Shown piece after piece: positions 1 to 5,252 of a stretch of 8,563 bases of DNA. The number at the start of each line of letters is the position of its first letter. Position 1 is the stretch's first letter. Both the position numbers and the translations under genes were made by a program. This DNA comes from Gammaproteobacteria bacterium UBA5338 (lineage in GTDB: Bacteria; Pseudomonadota; Gammaproteobacteria; Pseudomonadales; UBA5862): contig DHQM01000144.1 of assembly GCA_002408105.1 (NCBI GenBank), positions 26,241-34,803 on the forward strand. The letters run 5' to 3'. The notes beneath the pieces are model-generated. The model searched no databases, was not told where the DNA came from, and worked only from the letters and a program-made list of their open reading frames with translations.

Positions 1-443
1 CGCGCATGGCCCATGCATGGACGCCCGGGATGCGCCAGGCCGGATGGGGCCGCGTGGTTCAACTGGCAACGGTTGGCGCGTACCGACCGGGCGATCGAAT
101 GCCGCAGTACTACGCTGCCAAAGCGGCCCTGGCGAGCACGAGCCTGTCGCTGGCACAAGCCCTGGCGGGCACGGGCGTGACCGTCAACACCGTGTCACCC
201 GGACTGATTCGGACCCTGGAAGTCGAAGCGTCCTTTCGCGCCAAAGCACGCCGCCAAGGGTGGGGCGATGACTGGGATCACATCGAAGCCCTGGCGCTTG
301 CCGACACCCACCCCAACCTGATCGGCCGCATGGCGCGCCCGGAAGAGGTGGCTGACCTGGTGCTGTTTCTGGCCAGTAACCGCGCTGCCTGCATCACAGC
401 GCAGAACATCCGCATCGACGGCGGCGCCCTGGTTCATTACTGA
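1..443 (+). CDS. Short-chain dehydrogenase/reductase (SDR), C-terminal part; 5' end outside window
   Basis: The frame is open to the left edge (first whole codon at position 3) and ends at TGA 441-443, leaving about 146 residues. The visible part is the C-terminal half of a classical NAD(P)-dependent SDR of the FabG type. Counting from the first visible Met (position 6), the YxxxK catalytic pair is Y35/K39 in QYYAAKAAL. It is followed by the helix and strand leading to VNTVSPGLIRT, the usual VNxxxPG segment that contacts the cofactor. The C-terminus GRMARPEEVADLVLFLAS ... IRIDGG is the typical PEEVA/FLAS/DGG tail. The residue 13 before the catalytic Tyr, normally Ser, is Thr (T22). The Rossmann GxxxGxG motif would lie outside the window. 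Substrate cannot be told; 3-oxoacyl-ACP reductase is only one option. The gene converges on the membrane-protein gene on the other strand and overlaps it by 7 nt. Confidence 0.9.
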   Translation, partial: RMAHAWTPGMRQAGWGRVVQLATVGAYRPGDRMPQYYAAKAALASTSLSLAQALAGTGVTVNTVSPGLIRTLEVEASFRAKARRQGWGDDWDHIEALALADTHPNLIGRMARPEEVADLVLFLASNRAACITAQNIRIDGGALVHY

Positions 444-1789
444 TCCGGCGTTTGCACCGCGTCCTCGGCCGTGACCACCTCGGCCAGGGTCACCCCCGAA
501 AGTGCGGCCCGACCGGCCTGCTCATAGCGCTCGAACCATGGGTCGATCGGTGCCTGCATCCGCAGCTCCGAGGTCAGGCACTCATCGTCACTGCCCGCAC
601 TGCGCACCAGTTCAAGCAGCTCCGTGAGCTCAACCTGGTCCGCTGCCCGGCCAGGGCGGTAGTCCCCCGATTCGTCGGCCACCTGGACCAGCAGGCCTGC
701 TTTGACCAACAGCGCAACCACCTCCGTGGCCGCCTGCGGTGCGATCCCCCGCTCGGCGCAGAGGTCATGGACCGACAGGCTGCGACCCACTCGGTGCTGG
801 GCCACAGCTTCAACCATCAACCACAAGCCAAGGTATTCCTTGAGTTCAGCGCTGACCCATACCCCAGAACGACCCCCGCGCGTGAGCCGCGGATGCTGAA
901 GGTAGAAGGCGATGTTGGCGCCCACCAAGAGAATCAGCCAACTCAGGAACAGCCAGATGAGCAGCAGGATGAGTATCGCGAAGCTCGAGTAGATGGCGGC
1001 GTACCGGGTGGAAGACACCACCACCGCCGAGAAGACGCCACCGACCACCTGCCAAAGCAAGGTCGCCACCAGCGCGCCCCCGAACGCTGCCGGAGGTTTC
1101 ACCCGGGTGTTGGGCACAAGCATGTAGACTGCCGTGATCCCGCCCATCACCAAAACCATCGGCAGCACCTGCGCCGCCACCACGAATGCCCATCCGAGCA
1201 AATCGGAGGACCCCAGGTAGCGAACCAAAGACGAGTTCATCATGGTGGCGATCACGCCCAGCAGCACCACCACTGCGACCGGGCCCACCAAGATCAAACT
1301 CAGGTAATAGCTCAGCACCTGGGACAATGAACGTTGCTGGCGCACGTTCCACAGAAAGTTAAACGACGCCTCGATCTTCTGGACCAGTGATACGGTGGTG
1401 TAGATCAGAAACCCAAGGCCAATGGTGCCAAGCACCGCCACGTTCATGTTCTCGACAAAGCCAACCAAGCGGGTGCCGATCTCCTCTGCCCGCGCTCCCA
1501 GGGGCGCCAGAAAGTTATACAGCAGCGGCTCCATGCGGTTGTGAACGCCGAATGACTTGAGCACCGAAAAGCTGAGCGCCAACAGCGGCACTAGGGAGAG
1601 CAGCGTGGTGTACACCAGCGACATCGCGTGCAGCTGGATCTGCCCTTCGATGAGGTCGCGGACACAGGCGTACAAGACTTGCGCCACCCGGCGCAGGCCG
1701 CGCTGCCACCAAGGGGCTTCCTGGTCATCGGCGAACAGGCGGTGCTCCAGCCAATCAAGGCTCCACCAGTCAGGCTGTTTAGTGGCCAT
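437..1789 (-). CDS. YihY/BrkB-family (UPF0761) inner-membrane protein, long form with cytoplasmic C-terminal domain
   Basis: This encodes 450 residues from ATG 1789-1787, with GGAGG 4 nt upstream (1798-1794). A TTG in frame at 1870 would add 27 Arg/Gly-rich residues but has no comparable ribosome site, so the ATG is preferred. About six hydrophobic segments are visible, at roughly residues 56-78, 117-137, 160-183, 199-226, 233-257 and 267-297. Family landmarks are YTTLLSLVPLLALSFSVLKSFG in the first segment, VPNTRVKPPAAFGGALVATLLWQ before the fifth, and YAAIYSSFAILILLLIWLFLSW with LVGANIAFYLQHP in the last. Residues 301-450 are soluble, and about 328-375 (SLSVHDLC ... ATEVVALLVKAGLLVQV) read like a winged-helix fold. 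E. coli YihY is about 290 residues and lacks most of this tail; longer homologues occur in other gammaproteobacteria. The family was once mislabelled ribonuclease BN, and its function is still unclear. Stop TAA 439-437. Confidence 0.92.
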   Translation of the reverse strand: MATKQPDWWSLDWLEHRLFADDQEAPWWQRGLRRVAQVLYACVRDLIEGQIQLHAMSLVYTTLLSLVPLLALSFSVLKSFGVHNRMEPLLYNFLAPLGARAEEIGTRLVGFVENMNVAVLGTIGLGFLIYTTVSLVQKIEASFNFLWNVRQQRSLSQVLSYYLSLILVGPVAVVVLLGVIATMMNSSLVRYLGSSDLLGWAFVVAAQVLPMVLVMGGITAVYMLVPNTRVKPPAAFGGALVATLLWQVVGGVFSAVVVSSTRYAAIYSSFAILILLLIWLFLSWLILLVGANIAFYLQHPRLTRGGRSGVWVSAELKEYLGLWLMVEAVAQHRVGRSLSVHDLCAERGIAPQAATEVVALLVKAGLLVQVADESGDYRPGRAADQVELTELLELVRSAGSDDECLTSELRMQAPIDPWFERYEQAGRAALSGVTLAEVVTAEDAVQTPDQ

Positions 1790-1873
1790 CCAGCCTCCAG
1801 TTGAGTGTTTGACCAGCCGCAGACGGGCATGTCTGAAGCCTGGACCTCGACCGCGCCCCCTCAGCACCAAGCC
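1790..1873 (-). other. Gap between ygfA and the YihY-family gene
   Basis: An 84-nt spacer between two minus-strand genes. It holds the GGAGG ribosome site of the membrane-protein gene. A short inverted repeat (CAGAC/GTCTG, minus strand, loop about 6 nt) is not followed by a U-tract, so no intrinsic terminator is supported. No clear -10/-35 pair was found. Read-through from ygfA into the membrane-protein gene is therefore possible. Confidence 0.5.
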
Positions 1874-2446
1874 TCACCGGGCCATCCCTGTGCGCACGCC
1901 AATCAAGTTTCGGTCAGTGGCAACGGCATCCAAGGGCACGTCCCAGTCGGCCACCGGAAGCCAGTCCTGCTCTTGGAAGTGGTGGGCAACGCCCAGCAAG
2001 TAGGGGCGGCGGCGCGCGCCCGCCGAAAAGGTGCGGTCATAAAACCCACCGCCCATGCCCAGCCGCCCACCCGCTCGGTCGAAGCCCACCAATGGCACCA
2101 ACACCAGATCCACCGCCCAGAGCGGCCGTGGCTTGGCACCCCGCGTTCGTGGCTCGGGGATGCCGAACCGATTGGGCACGAGCGGCTGTCCCGGCTCGAA
2201 CGGCAAAAACAGCAGTCGACCTTCCCGGGCAGGGTGGGTCAGACACGGCAACAGCAGTCGGGGTCGAGGGTGTACCTGCAAGGCCGGCCAAGGGTCGATC
2301 TCTCCGTCCGCCGGCCAGTAGGCGGCCACTGTGCAGGCCTTCCGGAACCGGAAAAACCCACGCAGGACGCGGGCCAACCCCTGGGCGGCCTGGGTTTGCT
2401 GGTGCGGGCTGAGGGCGCGCCGCTCGGCACGCAGCTGCTGGCGCAA
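1874..2446 (-). CDS. ygfA: 5-formyltetrahydrofolate cyclo-ligase (5,10-methenyltetrahydrofolate synthetase); start uncertain
   Basis: The enzyme converts 5-formyl-THF to 5,10-methenyl-THF using ATP, recovering folate from a dead-end form, in the cytoplasm. With the start chosen here (TTG 2446-2444) it has 190 residues, close to the 182-200 usual for the family. Landmarks are the N-terminal basic helix RQQLRAERRALSPHQQ (2-17), VAAYWPADGEIDP (40-52), RLLLPCL (63-69), NRFGIPEP (92-99), and the signature GRLGMGGGFYDR (127-138), which forms the nucleotide/phosphate loop. The end has DVPLDAVATD (169-178). The start is unresolved. The frame is open back to a stop at 2611-2609, but everything from 2478 upstream is 6S RNA. 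In frame after the RNA there are only ATT (2476), CTG (2467) and TTG (2446). The sole in-frame ATG (2569) and a TTG (2599) lie inside the RNA. Family alignment would fit a start near 2476-2467. The order zapA-6S RNA-ygfA is the conserved gammaproteobacterial one. Stop TGA 1876-1874. Confidence 0.9.
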   Translation of the reverse strand: MRQQLRAERRALSPHQQTQAAQGLARVLRGFFRFRKACTVAAYWPADGEIDPWPALQVHPRPRLLLPCLTHPAREGRLLFLPFEPGQPLVPNRFGIPEPRTRGAKPRPLWAVDLVLVPLVGFDRAGGRLGMGGGFYDRTFSAGARRRPYLLGVAHHFQEQDWLPVADWDVPLDAVATDRNLIGVRTGMAR

Positions 2447-2477
2447 TTCGCGGCGCGCGCTGGCCAGTGCAGGAATT

Positions 2478-2665
2478 GGAGACCCCCCCGGCGGCGGGGC
2501 CGTCGGTAGAGTCCTTGAACCCGAAGGTTCAAGGCGGTGATCATCGGAGCGAATCAGGCTTTCCGTCATGCGGACATGCACACCATCGCCCGCGGACAAT
2601 CCCCTGGTTTACAGTTATCGGCTCGAGGACTTCCCCGACACAACCCACACCCCAGGAGGATCTCG
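2478..2665 (-). ncRNA. ssrS: 6S RNA, regulator of sigma70 RNA polymerase
   Basis: 6S RNA binds sigma70 holoenzyme in stationary phase by mimicking an open promoter. The locus lies between zapA and ygfA on their strand, the standard gammaproteobacterial position, and is about 187 nt long (E. coli 184). Sequence and folding both agree. The terminal stem pairs GAGAUCC (2664-2658) with GGGUCUC (2485-2479) and continues to about 13 bp with some G-U pairs. An inner stem pairs GUCGG (2639-2635) with CCGAC (2506-2502). The 5' side of the central bubble contains CUCGAGCCGAUAAC (about 2626-2613), close to the E. coli CCUGAGCCGAU. The 3' side carries GACGGAAAGCC and then a perfect 9-bp hairpin, CCUUGAACC-UUCG-GGUUCAAGG (2534-2513), matching the E. 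coli CCUUGAACC/GGUUCAAGG element. The 5' end is inferred from the -10 box and the 3' end from the stem; both may be off by a few bases. Confidence 0.93.
2513..2534 (-). other. 9-bp hairpin with UUCG tetraloop inside 6S RNA
   Basis: CCTTGAACC (2534-2526) and GGTTCAAGG (2521-2513) pair perfectly across a TTCG loop closed by C-G, the unusually stable cUUCGg tetraloop. It is the counterpart of the E. coli 6S RNA hairpin CCUUGAACC-AAG-GGUUCAAGG. It is not a terminator: no U-tract follows and it lies well inside the RNA. Confidence 0.85.
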
Positions 2666-2671
2666 AGGTTG

Positions 2672-2677
2672 AGTATA
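2672..2677 (-). promoter_or_regulatory. Likely -10 box of the 6S RNA promoter
   Basis: TATACT (2677-2672, minus strand) matches five of six bases of the sigma70 -10 consensus. It sits 7 nt before the inferred 5' end of 6S RNA (about 2665) and just past the zapA stop. No good -35 lies at 16-18 nt. The nearest TTGAGT (2703-2698, inside the last zapA codons) would leave a 20-nt spacer. The promoter may be -35-weak, may work with sigmaS, or 6S RNA may also be cut from zapA read-through transcript. Confidence 0.55.
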
Positions 2678-2692
2678 ACAGCCTTCAGCAGC

Positions 2693-3007
2693 TCAGCACT
2701 CAAGGGCTGCAGCCAAGGCTTCAAGCAAGTCCTCGGCCTGCCGGTTGAGCCGACGCCCACCCTCACGCCAGCCCTCCACGCGGCCCTGCGCTTCAAGCAA
2801 CTCATGACTCAGGTTCAAGGCAACCATCACGGCGATGCGCTCAAGGCCAATCACCTGCCCCCGTGCACGCACATCCCGCATGCGCTGGTCCAGTTGGCGT
2901 GCGGCGCGCTGCAGGGCTTCGCGCTGTTCCGCTGGACAGCTGACCTGGTATTGCTTGTCGAGAATATCGACTTGCAGCGTGCAGACGTCTCGCGAAGAGG
3001 CCTGCAT
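2693..3007 (-). CDS. zapA: Cell division protein ZapA
   Basis: A 104-residue protein (E. coli ZapA has 109) that cross-links FtsZ protofilaments and stabilises the Z-ring at mid-cell. The N-terminal part (about 10-40: LQVDILDKQYQVSCPAEQREALQRAARQLDQRM) is the globular head with the typical ILxxxYxVxCPxxxxxxLxxAAxxLDxRM pattern. The segment IGLERIAVMVALNLSHELL (about 53-71) begins the long helix, and the rest to the C-terminus is a charged coiled coil for dimer/tetramer formation. The start is ATG 3007-3005, with a weak GGAG (3021-3018) 10 nt upstream. Only one base separates it from the stop of the preceding coiled-coil gene, so translational coupling is likely. The 6S RNA begins 28 nt after its stop (2695-2693). 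Confidence 0.95.
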   Translation of the reverse strand: MQASSRDVCTLQVDILDKQYQVSCPAEQREALQRAARQLDQRMRDVRARGQVIGLERIAVMVALNLSHELLEAQGRVEGWREGGRRLNRQAEDLLEALAAALEC

Positions 3008-3008
3008 T

Positions 3009-3218
3009 TCAGCGCTGCTCCAGGGATTTGAGGCGTTCGATCATGGCGTCAAGCCGTTGCTCGACCAAACGGTGCTTGTCTCGCAAACGCACGCGCTCCG
3101 CCTTCCAATCGGCTTCATCGGCCTGCATGCGAGAACGTTCTTTGATAAGATTTATCGTCATTTGCGTCAACTGATCCAGGCGCGTCTGTAGCGCCTGCAG
3201 CTCGGGTTCTTCGGACAT
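3009..3218 (-). CDS. Small coiled-coil protein of the TIGR02449 type, upstream of zapA
   Basis: A 69-residue, strongly helical and charged protein, starting at ATG 3218-3216 (MSEEPELQALQTRLDQL) and ending at TGA 3011-3009. Hydrophobic residues recur with heptad-like spacing over almost the whole length (LQALQTRLDQLTQMTINLIKE), so it is expected to be one continuous coiled coil. No membrane segment or signal peptide is present. A longer reading to 3323 would cross the promoter region and is unlikely. Short coiled-coil proteins of this kind precede zapA in many gammaproteobacteria, are filed as TIGR02449, and are sometimes described as ZapB-like; their function is not established. The 1-nt gap to zapA suggests a role connected with ZapA or the division ring, but that is inference from context. 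Confidence 0.85.
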   Translation of the reverse strand: MSEEPELQALQTRLDQLTQMTINLIKERSRMQADEADWKAERVRLRDKHRLVEQRLDAMIERLKSLEQR

Positions 3219-3249
3219 CGTTGAGCTCGATCCAGCGGTGGGTCGAGCT

Positions 3250-3278
3250 ACTATAGAGGCGCGCTCGAAGCTGTTCAA
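3250..3278 (-). promoter_or_regulatory. Sigma70-type promoter for the coiled-coil gene/zapA operon
   Basis: On the minus strand, TTGAAC (3278-3273) and TATAGT (3255-3250) are separated by exactly 17 nt, a near-consensus sigma70 promoter. Transcription would start around 3243, giving a 5' leader of about 25 nt before ATG 3218. It lies in the 119-nt divergent region between this operon and ygfB. No equally good plus-strand promoter was found there. Confidence 0.75.
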
Positions 3279-3337
3279 CGCGGGCCATTGCCTCGCAGCA
3301 CAGCGCTTGAATCCCAGGTTCACCCTCAGGCACCGCA

Positions 3338-3904
3338 GTGTATATCAGCTACGACACCTTATCGGCAGAAATGTCCCGGCTTGGCCTTCCCCTGGATGGG
3401 TCGATGTTGCAGGGCTACGTCACCGGTCACCTCACCAGCACGGCGCAGCCTCCCCACCCTTGGTCCCTCGCCGCGTTCCTCGGCCTTCCAGAGGGTACTC
3501 AACCGCAGACACCCAACCTAAACGAAGTCCTGACCCGCATGGGCAGCGACATCGACGACCAGCTCACCGGCATCGCCATGGGCTACGAATTGCTGCTTCC
3601 AGACGACGACATCGCCCTCTCCGAGCGCCTAGATGCATTGGCAGGGTGGTGCCGCGGTTTTCTGGGTGGCCTTGCTGAAGCCCAAGGGTTCGACTCTGTC
3701 AGCATCGACGAAGAACTCCAACATGCATTGCGTGACGTTGTGGCCATCAGCCAGATCGACACCGAGACTGAAGAAACCGAAGCCGCTGAAGCCGACTTCA
3801 CTGAACTGGTCGAATACCTGCGCGTCATCGCCTGCTCCCTGTACCTCGAATTCCGCAACAGCCCCACACCGCAAGCGCCCCCGCCCATGCGGCAGCTGCA
3901 CTGA
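3338..3904 (+). CDS. ygfB: YgfB family (UPF0149) protein
   Basis: 188 residues (E. coli YgfB 192) from GTG 3338-3340, the only plausible upstream start: an in-frame TGA lies at 3308-3310, and the next Met is codon 12 (3371). A weak AGG lies 7 nt before the GTG. Family features are an N-terminal helical region ending SMLQGYVTGHL (22-32, compare E. coli TPAEMHGLISGMI), the signature LPDDD ... RLDALAGWCRGFLGGL (87-112, compare ADALAGWVNHFLLGL), an acidic stretch TETEETEAAEAD (142-153), and the C-terminal helix FTELVEYLRVIACSLYLEF (154-172). The biochemical role is not settled. In Pseudomonas aeruginosa YgfB has been reported to damp the transcriptional activator AlpA and so affect beta-lactam response. 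It lies 10 nt upstream of pepP, the usual neighbour, and probably opens the operon. The proline-rich tail (176-184) is not conserved in E. coli. Confidence 0.9.
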   Translation: MYISYDTLSAEMSRLGLPLDGSMLQGYVTGHLTSTAQPPHPWSLAAFLGLPEGTQPQTPNLNEVLTRMGSDIDDQLTGIAMGYELLLPDDDIALSERLDALAGWCRGFLGGLAEAQGFDSVSIDEELQHALRDVVAISQIDTETEETEAAEADFTELVEYLRVIACSLYLEFRNSPTPQAPPPMRQLH

Positions 3905-3914
3905 GGAACAGGCC

Positions 3915-5252
3915 ATGGCCCCACTGCACCCCACCTCCTTCGCACCCGCAGAATTCGCCCGCCGCCGCCAGCAACTGATGGCAGCGATGGAGCCTGGCGC
4001 CATCGCCATCGTTCCCAGTGCTCCGCCGCAGCGACGCAACAGCGACACCGAATACCCATACCGCCAAAGCAGCGACTTCCACTACCTGACGGGGTTCACC
4101 GAGCCCAATGCACTCCTGGTGCTTGCCCCGGGGCGAGAAGAAGGCGAGTACCTGCTACTGTGCCGGCCACGCAACCCCGAACGCGAGCAGTGGGATGGCG
4201 TGCGGGTGGGCCCGGAGCGCGCACCGGAAGTCCTCGGGTGCGACCAGGCCTTCACCATCGACGAGGCCGATGCACTCCTCCCGCGCATCCTCAGCGGGCG
4301 CACTGCCGTGTACTGCACCCTGGGCGCCAGTGCGGAGTTCGACCAGCGCCTGGTGCGCTGGCTCGATCAGGTGCGTGCCACAACCCGCAGCGGCGCCGAA
4401 CCTCCCAGCCGAATCATTGCCTTGGAGCAATCGTTGCACGAAATGCGGCTCGTGAAGTCCACAGCCGAACAAACCCAGATGCGCAGGGCGGGGGCCATTT
4501 CGGCCGAGGCCCATCGCCGCGCCATGGCCGCCTGCAGGCCAGGCATGGTCGAATACCAACTGGAAGCCGAACTGCTGTACGCGTTCAACCTGGAGGGGGC
4601 ACGCGCGCCCGCGTACCCCTCGATCGTTGGCTCAGGACCCAACAGCTGCATTCTGCACCATGTCGAGAACAACCGGCGCATGGAGGACGGCGACCTCGTG
4701 TTGATCGACGCCGGCTGCGAACTGGACCATTACGCGGCGGACATCACCCGCACCTTCCCAGTGAATGGCAAGTTCAGCGGCGAGCAGGCAGCCATCTATG
4801 AAATCGTGCTGGCTGCGCAGCACGCCGCGTTTGAGGCGATCCGCCCCGGCAGCGCTTGGAACGCGGCCCACGACCGAACGGTCGAAGTCATCACGGCGGG
4901 CCTTTTGGACCTCGGCCTGTTGCAGGGGGAGCCCAATGAACTCATCGAGCGTGAGGCCTACAAACCCTTCTACATGCACCGTGCCGGCCACTGGCTCGGC
5001 ATGGATGTGCACGATGTCGGGCGCTACAAGCAGTCCGGTGACTGGCGGACCCTGCAGGCAGGCATGGCGTTGACGGTCGAGCCCGGCATTTACATCGCCG
5101 CGCACCTGGAAGGCATCGACCCCCGCTGGCACAACATTGGCGTGCGCATCGAAGACGACGTAATCGTCAATGGTTCCGGCCACGACATCATCACGGAAAA
5201 CGCCCCCAAAACCATCGACGACATCGAACACTGGATGGCCAGCGCCCGGTGA
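3915..5252 (+). CDS. pepP: Xaa-Pro aminopeptidase (aminopeptidase P), M24B metallopeptidase
   Basis: A 445-residue cytoplasmic enzyme (E. coli PepP 441) that removes an N-terminal residue when proline is second. ATG 3915 is preceded by GAGG (3903-3906) with 8-nt spacing, overlapping the ygfB stop; the open frame further upstream to 3633 is only a shadow of ygfB. The N-terminal creatinase-like domain (about 10-175) contains YRQSSDFHYLTGF (49-61). The C-terminal pita-bread domain carries the dinuclear Mn site: D265 (LVLIDAG), D276 (AADITRTFP), H359 (RAGHWLGMDVHDVG), E389 (TVEPGIYI) and E413 (GVRIEDDV). Active-site His residues H249 (ILHHVENN) and H366 are also present, so the enzyme should be active. 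The stop overlaps the ubiH start by 4 nt (GTGA). The pepP-ubiH pairing is conserved in gammaproteobacteria, with no known biochemical link. Confidence 0.97.
   Translation: MAPLHPTSFAPAEFARRRQQLMAAMEPGAIAIVPSAPPQRRNSDTEYPYRQSSDFHYLTGFTEPNALLVLAPGREEGEYLLLCRPRNPEREQWDGVRVGPERAPEVLGCDQAFTIDEADALLPRILSGRTAVYCTLGASAEFDQRLVRWLDQVRATTRSGAEPPSRIIALEQSLHEMRLVKSTAEQTQMRRAGAISAEAHRRAMAACRPGMVEYQLEAELLYAFNLEGARAPAYPSIVGSGPNSCILHHVENNRRMEDGDLVLIDAGCELDHYAADITRTFPVNGKFSGEQAAIYEIVLAAQHAAFEAIRPGSAWNAAHDRTVEVITAGLLDLGLLQGEPNELIEREAYKPFYMHRAGHWLGMDVHDVGRYKQSGDWRTLQAGMALTVEPGIYIAAHLEGIDPRWHNIGVRIEDDVIVNGSGHDIITENAPKTIDDIEHWMASAR

Noticed and set aside
452..1330. A 292-codon open frame on the plus strand, antisense to the YihY-family gene.
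   Set aside because: Its protein is rich in His, Arg, Gln and Pro with no recognisable family, as expected for a mirror frame of a GC-rich gene. The minus-strand frame encodes a clear family.
2513..2534. Intrinsic terminator at the perfect inverted repeat upstream of ygfA.
   Set aside because: The 9-bp hairpin has no following U-tract and matches a known internal 6S RNA element.
2537..3031. A 164-codon plus-strand open frame across the 6S RNA and zapA.
   Set aside because: It is antisense to a conserved RNA and a conserved gene, and its composition is not protein-like.
3219..3323. N-terminal extension of the small coiled-coil protein by 35 residues.
   Set aside because: It would translate the near-consensus promoter at 3250-3278, and the added residues break the coiled-coil pattern. 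ATG 3218 fits the usual length.
3633..3914. Extension of pepP upstream to an ATG at 3633.
   Set aside because: This part lies wholly within ygfB in another frame and shows no aminopeptidase similarity. ATG 3915 has a good ribosome site and gives the normal family length.
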